From Panorpa germanica (lineage: Eukaryota; Arthropoda; Insecta; Mecoptera; Panorpidae), in NCBI GenBank assembly GCA_963678705.1, contig OY783208.1, positions 7,006,001-7,070,000 of the forward strand: a DNA stretch of 64,000 bases, in the 5' to 3' direction. The first letter of the stretch is position 1; each line of letters starts with the position of its first letter. Of the stretch, positions 42,941-53,209 are shown piece by piece. The position numbers and the translations under genes were made by a program. The notes under the pieces are model-generated. The model was not told the origin of the DNA and ran no database searches. It was given only the letters and a program-made list of their open reading frames with translations.

Positions 42941-43139
42941 ATCTCATTCTAATCATAACAGGCCATAAATGATAAACCGGATTCACTTTGATTCAACAGT
43001 GTGTAGTCGTTGTTCCATCTGTAGCTCATAAAAAGACATTCCATATGAACGACTGAATAGAAAACAAACGAGTTTAGGACAAAAAACTCATAAAAAGTAA
43101 TAGATATGAAATAGAATTGACTCCAAAATGTTTACTGGG
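42941..43139 (-). repeat. CCCAGT-related end fragment, second copy
   Basis: Nearly identical to 40437-40631. It marks the left boundary of the segmental duplication that carries the zinc-finger gene. Confidence 0.65.
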
Positions 43140-43651
43140 ATATTAGGGTGGTCGATCATATTGAATTTGTATCTCGCTTACTCTGCTAGTTTCTAGTAGG
43201 TTCGTTTTAAATCTAAACAACGGATATTCTTAATTACTTTAGTTTTATTACTTAAATACAATAGGGCCTTATGCTATGGTCTTAATACTAAAAGGAAATG
43301 CTTACTCTAAGGTTCTTAATACAATAGGTCCAATTATTGTAACAATTTTTTAAACAAATTGGAAACGCTTGAAAATTTATTAATTTCTTCTTAGCGAGAA
43401 TTGAACCTAGGAACATAAGAGGCATCTACATATTTTAACATAAATCGTGGAATGTGATAGAAAAAGTTGCTTACAAATTCACGAGTTCGTCATATTTATT
43501 AAACACACGCCATAAAGTAAAACTCCAGCGAATACAAACAGTTTAGATCACATACAGAACACACATAGACAGTTTTGTTTAAATGAGTTTTTTGATTTCG
43601 GTTAATGGATCCAACTTGTGCGTAAGATTTATGACATAAATTATAAGAATA

Positions 43652-44554
43652 TTATTTTACAGCTAAATGTGTGTTTTTATGTCGTTTTAAATTAGATAAA
43701 AAACTAAACGTTTTATTACATTCATCACAAGGAAATGGACTTAAAGCTAAATGTGTGCTTTTATGTACTTTTAAATGTGATAACTGACTAAACGATTTAT
43801 TACATTTGTCGCAAGAAAATGGTTTTAAAGCTAAATGTGTGTTTTTATGCCGTTTTAAATAAGATAATTGATTAAACGTTTTATTACATATATCGCAAGA
43901 AAATGGTTTTAAAGCTAAATGTGTGTTTTTATGCCGTTTTAAATAAGATAATTGATTAAACGTTTTATTACATTTATCGCAAGAAAATGATTTTAAAGCT
44001 AAATGTGAGTTTTTATGTACTTTTAAACGTGATAGATGTTTAAACGTTTTAGTACACTCATTACAAGAATATAAATTCTTTGTTGAATGCACCCGCATAT
44101 GTTTTATAATATCCACCTTGTCTACAAACGATTTGTTACATACATCACAAATAAAATGGTACAGCTTCGATTTTAATTTTCCACTTTGCAGTTGTTCGTT
44201 ATTCAGAGGTTCGGTTGGTTTTTCAACTGTGGACTTCTCATGTCCCCCACAACTAGGTGGTGCATCCAGGTGTTCCTGTAATTTAGTTCCATCCAGGAAC
44301 ATATCATTGCAATAATCAGAGAGCTCATGACACGGCTCAAGTTTAATGAAGTACTGATTGTCCCGTGGTAAAATTGCATTTTCTTCTGGACTGTCTGGTT
44401 CTTCCTTAACTTCATCACATGGCTCTACATCTTGGACCACACGTTCTTCCTTTATTTCCATTTTTATATCTTCGTTTATATTTCCTGTTTCCATTGGTTC
44501 ATTTAACTCCACGTCAATTTCCAGTTTTATGTTCTGTGATTTATAATTCTCCAT
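43652..44554 (-). CDS. C2H2 zinc-finger protein copy 2 (intact, six fingers)
   Basis: One uninterrupted frame of 300 codons from ATG (44554). Residues 1-125 are acidic with repeated IKLE/IKEE-type motifs (possible SUMO sites) and no ZAD or BTB domain. Six C2H2 fingers follow, from FICDVCNKSFVDKVDIIKH to FPCDECNKTFSFLSNLKRH. Linkers are HLALKPF in place of TGEKPF. Fingers 3 and 4 are almost identical, so a recent finger duplication is likely. The family role is sequence-specific DNA binding in the nucleus; the target is unknown. Copies 1 and 3 are damaged, which makes this the likely functional member. No intron was needed to read it. Confidence 0.82.
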   Translation of the reverse strand: MENYKSQNIKLEIDVELNEPMETGNINEDIKMEIKEERVVQDVEPCDEVKEEPDSPEENAILPRDNQYFIKLEPCHELSDYCNDMFLDGTKLQEHLDAPPSCGGHEKSTVEKPTEPLNNEQLQSGKLKSKLYHFICDVCNKSFVDKVDIIKHMRVHSTKNLYSCNECTKTFKHLSRLKVHKNSHLALKSFSCDKCNKTFNQLSYLKRHKNTHLALKPFSCDICNKTFNQLSYLKRHKNTHLALKPFSCDKCNKSFSQLSHLKVHKSTHLALSPFPCDECNKTFSFLSNLKRHKNTHLAVK

Positions 44555-45325
44555 TTTATTACACCAGTTTTATCGTTTTCTGAAAGTAATTAACAATTTA
44601 TTACTATTCGAAGTAAATATGGGCAACCTGTTATTAGAAAATTTAAAATATAAATGATTGAAAAACAAAATCATTTCATAGCAATATTGTTGAATAAATG
44701 AGGTAAAGTTGAACTTATGTACAGCCTTTAATAAATCTGTAGTAAATTAAATTATTGTAAACGCAAAGAAAATAAATAAATCTAAAGTGAAAAGCAACGA
44801 TCAAGCCATTGGAATAAAGTTGTAGATGAATTATGTAATTAACAGTTTTTGTTCATTAACGTTAAAATAAGAGTAAAGCAAGAGCCCTATTTTTTTAATA
44901 ATTAATTGATAAATGAGTTAATAAACGTATATTTTCGTTTTTATTTTATCTTTAGATAGCTTGGTAACACAATATTTTCTGATAGAATACAATAACTTGT
45001 AGTGCTATTGCTTAACCGTTTTAATTAACTGTCAAAATGAATATTTTTTCATTTGTCGTCTTCTTATATGCATTTAAGGAGGTACTGTCAATTCAAAAAG
45101 TTTATCTCTTGGTAAATCGAATTACGAAATAATCGATGAACAAATATTGAGACTGTACCTTTGAAAATGAAAGGTTTAATTCCTTATTAAATAGCTTCTA
45201 ACTTATTAAAATATTTTTCTTATGCATATATTAGTATAATAAATAAAATATTAACTATATTTAATGTGAAATTTATTTTAATTCAATTCAAATTCAAATT
45301 ACATAATAAATTGTAATAATAATGT

Positions 45326-46590
45326 AGTAATAGTAATAATAGGAAGGCACTACAAGATATGGACTTTAGCATACGCTGACGATATAGTCCTGTTGGCAAA
45401 AAGGGAAGGAGAGCTGCAGGAGATGGCACACCGGCTAGTGAGACATATAGACAGGAAAGGACTAGAGGTAAATGTGGAAAAGGCAAAAATTATGGTATTT
45501 AAAAAAGGGGGAGGAAAAAGAAGACATAAAAGGTGGAAATACAAGACAGAGGTCATAGAGCAAGTAGAGGAATTTAAATATCTGGGCTACACTTTTAAAA
45601 TGAACAATGGAGAAGAGGCTCAGATAAGGAAAGTAGCAAAGAAGGCAGAGCAAGCAATGCGACGGGTATGGGGACTAGGGGAAAAGGTATTTGGGGGGGA
45701 CATACAAAAGAGAATATGGATATTTGATAGACTGATAGCCAGTATGATGTTGTATGGAGCAGAGGTTTGGGGGTGGAAGGAACAAGAAAAGTTGGAAAGA
45801 ATACAGGTGAGATATATGAAATGGGTACCCTTAGGGCTGGACAGGTGCACGCCAGGATACATGGTGATAAAGGAGATAAAAAGGGATAAGATACGAATTA
45901 AAACAGGGGAAAGAGCAGTAAAATACGAGGAGAAATTGAACAGAGCGGAAAGCAAAATTTTAAAGAAAATAAGAGAGGATAACATAAAGAATGGGAGGGG
46001 AGGAGGTCCAAAAAAGAGAAAGGAGTACTTTGAAAGGAATGGAATGGCGATCGAGGAGGCAGAGAGGAGAAGAGAAGGTGGCGCAAGTGTGAAAGAGGAG
46101 CTAAGGAGAAGGGATAAGGAGACACAACAACAGGAGAGAATGGGAAAAATAGAAAAAAGTAACTACAATAAAAGATATAAGAGGTTATGGAAATTAATGT
46201 GCCTCAGTACCTTATAGAAAAAGACATAAAACACATAAGAAGAACAGCAAGGTTTAGATTGGGAAATGAGGAAAAAGGAAACAGATACTGGGAAAAGAGT
46301 GAGGAAAGAAAGTGTAGAATGTGTGGAGCGGAGGACGAAACACTGGAGCACATTAAGTTTGAGTGTTAGGAAAAAGTAGCGAGCGAAAGGAATATTGGCC
46401 AGCTATTAAAGGGAGGCAGTGAAGGAAAGAGGTGGATGGCGGAAATAGTAAGAAGAAAAGGAAGAACAGGAGAATAATTAAGCGGGTGGAGAATAATGTA
46501 AATTTGATTGTAATTTGAAGTATGTATTGAGAATGTAGATTGTAAAGCCGAAAGGCGAACAATAAACAATAAATAATAAGTAAGTAGTAA
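45326..46590 (+). mobile_element. 5'-truncated LINE
   Basis: The insert begins in the reverse transcriptase just before the YADD box and ends in an A/T-rich tail (AATAAACAATAAATAATAAG). The zinc-finger copy at 61-63 kb runs without it from AATTCAAATTACAT to AATAATAAATTTGGCAACG, showing the empty site. GTAGTAAT-type sequence on both sides suggests the target duplication. Confidence 0.8.
45342..46370 (+). pseudogene. LINE reverse transcriptase C-terminal part, frameshifted
   Basis: The frame starts with LAYADDIVLLAK (catalytic YADD at 45372-45383), continues through FKYLGYTF and ends at 46217. The next frame (46187-46369) carries the Cys/His box CRMCGAEDETLEHIKFEC typical of the C-terminus of I/Jockey/R1-group LINEs. 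Everything before the YADD box is missing. A related fragment lies at 13575-13935. Confidence 0.8.
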
Positions 46591-46685
46591 TAATAAATTG
46601 GGCAACGTTGTCATAATAAGTGTATGATTTATTCATTCTTGGAGTTAAATTTCCTTTTCATTAGAATTTTTTATGCAGTTTAACT

Positions 46686-46810
46686 TTGGTAGCTAATTTA
46701 CAAATCAAAAAAAAAATCCCAAATTTTGAAAAAAAAGTTGGTCAAATTCCGAATAAATTGAAAATATTTTTTATTTTGTTGAAAAAAAAAAATTTTTTAT
46801 GTGAAAAATT
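46686..46810. repeat. A/T-rich dispersed repeat, second copy
   Basis: It matches 28992-29105 from the TTGGTA..TTTAC..AATCAAAAAA block to TTGAAAATATTTT, diverged. Confidence 0.5.
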
Positions 46811-47692
46811 ATTTGTTTTTATATATAAAATTTATATTAGTGCAGGCCCTATTGGTAGTTGAGTATGCAAAATGTGAGGACCGGCAACTATGGTCGGGTT
46901 CTTATACCTGAGACCCCAAATAATAACAAAACACATCTTGCCACCAGCTGTGATAGTCCCTTGCCGCTCCCTTCACATCCTGAAGAATCATCTTCGCGAT
47001 GCTTACTTAGTGTTAAAGAAAATGCGGAGACTCTATTAAATACATACGAAAATGAAAGATTGTTCAGAAAACTGAAAAATTATCGGATCCTCTACAAAAA
47101 ACTAAATTTTACAACTTTGAAGATACTCCTGCGAGAACAAACAAAAATACTTCCAACAAAAAATTACAAGACGTAACAGACATAACAATTCTCCAAAAAT
47201 CATTCATGGTGGCTTCTCAACGTAGATTTGATACAAAGATATTAGCATCGTATGAAGTATTGAATTACTGCAAGTATCTCTTTGATAATGACGGATTTTA
47301 TAGGAAGTTACCAAAATCACAACTAGTTGAAATTCAAAAAAACTATAACTGTGGTACGAGCACTCAGCAACCCAGTAAAAAATTTGGTGAATTGCTCTAT
47401 TTGGTGAAGTTCGAGTCACTCGTACAATTCTATTCTAACGCTTTACAAGTTCTCTACCTCTCACAGATTTTGTGTTAGTTTTTCATAATAATATTCTTTC
47501 TTTTTCCAACATCATTCATTAAGTATTTCTGTTTCTTTCCCACATGGATATATTTTTTTTAAATTCACTTTCATTTCATTTATTCCAAAGTGAGAGAGAA
47601 ACGAGATGCGTTAGACAAGTAAAATATATTTTCCACCGTTACACTTGTATACTTGTATAGTATTTCGTTCTGTACAGATGTTTAAAGTATAT

Positions 47693-48038
47693 AATTAAAG
47701 TTTGAGTAATTTAGACTTTAATAAAAAAAACAATTTATTTGAATTTTTACTTAAATAATATTTATTTGAGCTAATAATCACTGCGCGATGCAGCTTATGC
47801 CTAGTCTCAAATGGTGAGCCAGCCAATTACTATCTGCGCGATGCAGATTATACATGAACTTGAACTCAAAAAGTGGTGAGCCAATTACTAACTGCGCGAT
47901 GCAGTTTATACATGAACTAACTAGATTAAGATTAACATATTACTTATATACTATTTTATTATCTATAAAGTGCATGGTCAGCAAAGATACTGAAGAGACA
48001 TTGTTAGTTTGTACTCGTATGGAATGTGAGTTATAACA
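47693..48038 (-). repeat. Provirus B 3' LTR
   Basis: Ends (plus strand) AATTAAAGTTTGAG and GTGAGTTATAACA. It has three ACTGCGCGATGCAG-type hairpin units. The polypurine tract lies next to it (plus-strand CCTCCCCT at 48039-48046). Confidence 0.9.
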
Positions 48039-48059
48039 CCTCCCCTCTAAGATAAAATC

Positions 48060-49758
48060 TTATGCTTCAAATGTAGCAAAAGGTTTTTGCAACTCTTCAA
48101 TATTTTTGCTATTTGTTTCTTGTGAATTTTCATTTTTTATTATTTTTATTCTTCTAAAATATTTGATTAACTTATATACTACAATAGTAATTATTATAAA
48201 TAATATGGGTAATAATGTATAATTAATTATGTGAACATGGTCTGAGATTCTTCTGTCATCGAAGTCTTCAGGTAGTAGGGCTAGGGAGGTCTGTAGCTTG
48301 TCTACGTTGCCCAGGTCCAGGTGTTTTAGGTTGGTCACGGTAGAGATGTTTAGGTGTTTGTTTTGGATCTCTGGTATTTTTGGCAGGGAAATGGTGTTCC
48401 AAGCTTCGACTTTCTCTTCTATATCTATGTACTGAAGAGTATTATCTGAAACAGAAAATTGACAATCTCGTGCAAGGTGTATTATATTTGTTCCTTGTAG
48501 ACGTATGTCACGTTGGCTGCTGCATATTAAGGTGCCACTGGTTTCGTCATTTGTGATTAACATCCAGGTGTTAAATTCAATGTTCTGAATCTTGATGCCG
48601 GTTAGGGAAATCACTAAGGGTTGACATTTGCTGGTTGGCTGGTTTTGAATTAGTTCTATCTCGCAGGTTGTTTCCTCGATGTTGAGTGGTTCGCTAAGCT
48701 TGCATAGGAATTGATTGTTATATATTTCTTTGCAGGGTGCATTAAAATCTATATGTTTATACTCATTCACAATGGTGTATTGGGTTCTGGGAATAATCAT
48801 TTGGAATTTATTGTTATAAGGTATGGGGATTGGATATAGTTTATAATACGTAAATATATTAGGGTTTACTAGTGGTATATTTATTACAAAAACGATTAGG
48901 TTTTTATTGGTGTATGCTTTGACTTTGCTAATAGTTTCATATTGTTGAATGTTCTCTGATGTAATATCGTAAGGCAGTTTGATATGTTTGGTTGTATAAA
49001 CATGTTCCTTTATTGCTTGTAATTCTGTTAATAGGTGATCAGGTTCTAGGATTGAACCACTAAGCGTGTTCAGTTTAGCGAATGTTATGTCAGTTTCAAT
49101 GGTTCTTAGTAGGTGCAAAAGTAATTGCATTGATTGACTGACAAGTCCGATCGATTCTGTTATAAAGATGTTAAATACTTGGTGTTTGAGTTTATCGATA
49201 TCGTTCATTAGGAATTTCGTACGTTTATCTAGTTCTTCTTGATTAGAATCAATGGTGTGTAGGGCCGATTTAAATTGATCGAGTATATCGTTCGTTAATT
49301 TTATTTGTTTAGATATAGCTTTATTTAGAGTTTCTTGTTTATTATCAAGTGTCTCCAAGGCTAAATTTATACGCTCGCTGTCGTTAGCGTCTAGGTTTCC
49401 ACCGATTGCTTTCCAAACAGTACCTAAGCCATTTATGAAGCCTCTTTTTTCTCTTTGAGTTGGGAGAATTTGTTTAAATTTTCTACTTATTTCCATATCC
49501 AGGATGTCCATTACAGCAGTGCTGTGCCCATAGGTTGTAAATTTCTTTTTTTCAAATTTCATTTTAATATCTTCTCTAGTCAGGTGTACGTGGTTATAAT
49601 ATTTTATTAAGGGGTCCAAATCTATTTTCTTGACTAAAGTCCAATATTTCTTGATGTTTTGGGCTGTTCCTAGTTGCACAGGATATAATCCTGGGTTATC
49701 AGTGATTTTAATAATTCGGCATTCATTAATATCGCTGGTGTTGATTGCGGTGATGATC
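48060..49758 (-). CDS. env: Provirus B env, open frame, leader exon absent
   Basis: The frame opens at an acceptor (TTGTTGCAG before 49758) and runs uninterrupted to a stop at 48060-48062, over 540 codons. A furin-type site (REKR) precedes a Gly-rich hydrophobic segment (GFINGLGTVWKAIGG), then a long helical region. A membrane span (LLPILFIIITIVVYKLI) and a basic tail end it. It belongs to the F-like errantivirus env family, which mediates membrane fusion. The exon with the start codon and first half of the signal peptide, present in provirus A, has been deleted here, so normal expression is unlikely. Confidence 0.8.
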
Positions 49759-49859
49759 CTGCAACAATCAGCATTTCTTAGTACTTGATCGTATTTTAAT
49801 ATACTTATTTTAATTAATTAATAAATAAATAATTCATTTGTATTTCGGGATTTGAGTGC

Positions 49860-50580
49860 ATGATGTATTTGTGCTTTGTAGGCCCATGTCGTTTAAATAC
49901 TTCTAGGACCTCTTCTTTTGTTCTATTAAAAAGTCCTTGTGCTATAGGGGGCATTCGTATTATTAATTCGGTTGGTGAATTTTCAAAAAAAAATTTTTTT
50001 TTTTTTTTAGAAATTCGGAAAGTTTGTCCAGGCAGTTTTGTTAATTGCAGACTGGATTTATTGTGTGTCCAAATGTTCTTCCTCGCGTGAGTTTATATGG
50101 GCCCTCTACGAGGTTATTAGTTATATGAATTTCAGTTTTATGTAATTCTAGCCATTTTTTGATGAGATTATTTGAGAATTAAGTTCTTTCATCCATCGTA
50201 ATATGATTGGGTATGCCGTGGTGTGAGAAATACGTTATTAGTTTATCGGCAATTTCTATGACCTATTGGCGATTTTGTATGCCTGTGTGTATTTTGAAAA
50301 TACATATACTATAATAGTAAGGAATTGGGTATTGTCTATACCAAACGTATCTATATGTAATTTCTCAAATGGTCTCTTAGGTGTTTTAGTGTTATTTAGC
50401 GGTGCTCTAATTGGTTTTCTGGTATATTTACACTGTTTACATGTGCTGCAGTTATTGATGAAATTTTCAACATCCTTTCGTAGACTAGACCACGTATATC
50501 TTTCGCAAATTAATTTATATGTGGCGTCTATTACTTCGTTACTTGCTGATTCTGATTATTACTCTGGTGGTTCTTTTACT
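49860..50580 (-). pseudogene. Provirus B integrase and spacer remnants
   Basis: The minus strand around 50250-50520 encodes the Cys pair region and TFGIDNTQF of the integrase with breaks. The unknown frame of provirus A is only partly kept. Confidence 0.6.
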
Positions 50581-52013
50581 TAAAAAAAAGGTTCTATGTT
50601 TTTATTCCGCTATTGCCATGTTTCTTGTTAGTGTTCATGTATACTGTGTCTACATTTGGATTTTTTTTAACAGTAGCTTTAATCATGATAATAAATTGTA
50701 CTGTTTGTATTTATTTCCTTAACTTTATGCATATAACATTGCTATTTTATTTTAATATTTTTCAATGTGTTAGTCCATGGATTATCATAGTAGCTGAATT
50801 AGAAATGCTGACTTAGTTTGTTAATGTAGCATTATCTTTTGTACTGGAGTATAGGGTTTCATTACATCTACTAGCACATTTGACTTGGTAAGGTCATGTT
50901 TATGTTTTATGATACGGTGTACTCTGGTTTTGTGGAATGCGCTTATATTTTGATCTCACAGTTGTTTTTGTGTTATTTAGCGGCGTTCAAATCATAGTAT
51001 TTGCATTGCTTGCATGTGTCGCGATTGATAATGAGGGTTTCCACGTATTTTATTAGATTACACGAGTATATCTTTCGTAAATTACCTTGAGCGTTGCGTT
51101 TGTTTCTTGATGTCTGATATTTATATCATTTTTTTATTTTATGCTCATTTTAAATTTGCTGATGGTGTTTATCTTTTAAATTATTGTACATTTAATTTTT
51201 CGTTTCTTTATTTTAATCTAAATAATTTGCTCTTTTTATTAATTTTAATAATTTTAACTGCGTTGGTGTTTGTATCGAAATAGTTATTACTTGATGTCGC
51301 TTAATTTGTATGTTTTTATGTTTATTGTATGTTTATAGGGTTTTACTGCTGGTGATAACCAGTGTTTATGCGATTTTCTGCATTAAGGTGGTTGTTTCTG
51401 ATTCTCAATCATTTCATCATTTTCTTTTTCTTTTTGTCTGTTGTGTTTTGTAAATGTATTGTTTATCGTAATATTTGTAGTAATTTATTTAAATAGTTGT
51501 TCTGTATAATTCTTTTAATAGTTCATACAATTTTCTTTATTAAGGTGGTTGTCCGTTTTAGGGTTTTATTATTTTTAGTTTTAAATTTCGGAGGTAAATA
51601 TTATATAGTCAGGTGGGTTTGGTTGCTTGCGGTTGCGTATTTGAATTGTTAAGGTTCGGGTAGAAATTTTAATTTTTCGGGAAGTATTGAAGACTTTTTG
51701 AAGTTAATCTTATCCGGAAGTTCTTTAAAGTAAAGTCAATAAATGTTTTATTATTTTTATTCGTCATGTATTTATCTATCCAGTTATTATTTTTATTTCG
51801 TTTGGTTCCATATAGTTGCTTTAGTTGTGCCGAATTTCTAATCTTCTGTCCACGAATTAATTCTTTTCTGTTATCATTTATCCACAAAGTGTGTGCCTCG
51901 TTTTCTGAATCTTTTTGTTTTACTGGTATGCATTTAACTTTATTTTTGTAGGTTTCGAAATATTAAGTTAACCATAAAAATGGAAAAATTTACATCGATT
52001 GTAATTCCTTAAT
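50581..52013 (-). other. Provirus B middle region without polymerase
   Basis: Colinear with 34102-35440 of provirus A in reverse, including the short frame WINDNRKELIRGQKIRNSAQ (51669-51887). Gag is missing: sequence equal to A's 32129 runs straight into that equal to A's 34100, with AAAG(T/C)TAAA at both points. Confidence 0.7.
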
Positions 52014-52030
52014 ATCCGTACGACTGCGCC

Positions 52031-52376
52031 AATTAAAGTTTGAGTAATTTAGACTTTAATAAATAAAACAATTTATTTTAATTTTTACTTAAATAATATT
52101 TATTTGAGCTAATAATCACTGCGCGATGCAGCTTATGCCTAGTCTCAAATGGTGAGTCAGCCAATTACTATCTGCGCGATGCAGATTATACATGAACTTG
52201 AACTCAAAAAGTGGTGAGCCAATTACTAACTGCGCGATGCAGTTTATACATAAACTAACTAGATTAAGATTAACATATTACTTATATACTATTTTATTAT
52301 CTATAAAGTGCATGGTCAGCAAAGATACTGAAGAGACATTTTTAGTTTGTACTCGTATGGAATGTGAGTTATAACA
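52031..52376 (-). repeat. Provirus B 5' LTR
   Basis: Same length as the 3' LTR. Beside it, at 52014-52031, lies the primer site, reading TGGCGCAGTCGTACGGAT on the minus strand, a slightly altered tRNA-Ser type. Confidence 0.9.
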
Positions 52377-52559
52377 ATATGCTATCCTTTTTCAACAAAT
52401 ATTTCTTTAATGGTAATAGACAGACGCTATCTCCCTCAATCCCCGAATAGAATGTATATAAACGAAGATAGTACCTAGCGATGGTAAGACAGAGGTTTTA
52501 AACCTAACGCAGACCTGCCGACCGTGGATTTTTGAATCACCAAAACAATGTAAAAAACT

Positions 52560-53209
52560 TGTTCATAAACGCATTCAATATTTATATTTATATATAAATA
52601 TCTTGCCTTTATTTTTTGATTAATGTTAGTTTTAAGAATTCTTTTGGTAAACATTTATATTTTATGTGTATTTGTTTTTCCACTCAGATACAACGCTTCC
52701 TTTGAGTGGTACCGAACCATGCTCATGCAAACTGCCTTCGTGTCACGACCACATTTCTACTAGGCATCGACACTACGTTTATTGTCGTATTTCATCATTA
52801 TTAACTGAGCCATCAAACAGTCAGCACGCTTTAACCTTTGGTGCATAAACAAAAGTAATAATAAATTCAAATATTATAAAATAACTAAAACCGAGAGTTA
52901 CATCAACATAGTGTCGAAACTAGTATTTTGATCAGTTAAATATTTAATCAATCCATGTAATCCATTAGTGTAGTTGTAAAATAAATGTATTCTAGAAAGT
53001 TCTTTTGTTTTGCTGTTTCTTCTGATATAAATAAAAAATTGATAATATTAAATTAATAACAAAAAGGTCCTTCATAAATTGTGCGCACCCTAAGCTATTG
53101 AAAGGAACTGAGCGCCCCCGAGCCGCTCGAGAACTTGGATACCGCCGACAGATCACAAATACGCCCTAGCCAGCCTATAGATCTAGACAAGGTCCAAACT
53201 CCCCAACCA
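52560..53209. mobile_element. Probable solo LTR, AAACT target duplication
   Basis: A 650-bp insert starts TGTTCATAAACG and ends CCCCAACCA (TG...CA), with AAACT on both sides (52555-52559, 53210-53214). The host CCCAGT element is continuous without it in other copies. There is no coding frame. A solo LTR of an unidentified retrotransposon is the simplest reading. Confidence 0.65.

Larger units (their letters stand above)
47693..52376 (-). mobile_element. Errantivirus-type provirus B (defective), ATAT target duplication
   Basis: The LTRs are 346 bp each with ATAT outside both (47689-47692, 52377-52380). It shares family, orientation of parts and the polymerase-lacking middle with provirus A, but has lost gag and the env leader by deletion. 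The LTRs differ at five positions by eye. Env is a full frame. Confidence 0.9.

Noticed and set aside
45283..46614. Several minus-strand frames rich in Leu, Ser and Phe
   Set aside because: They are the antisense of the purine-rich LINE coding region.
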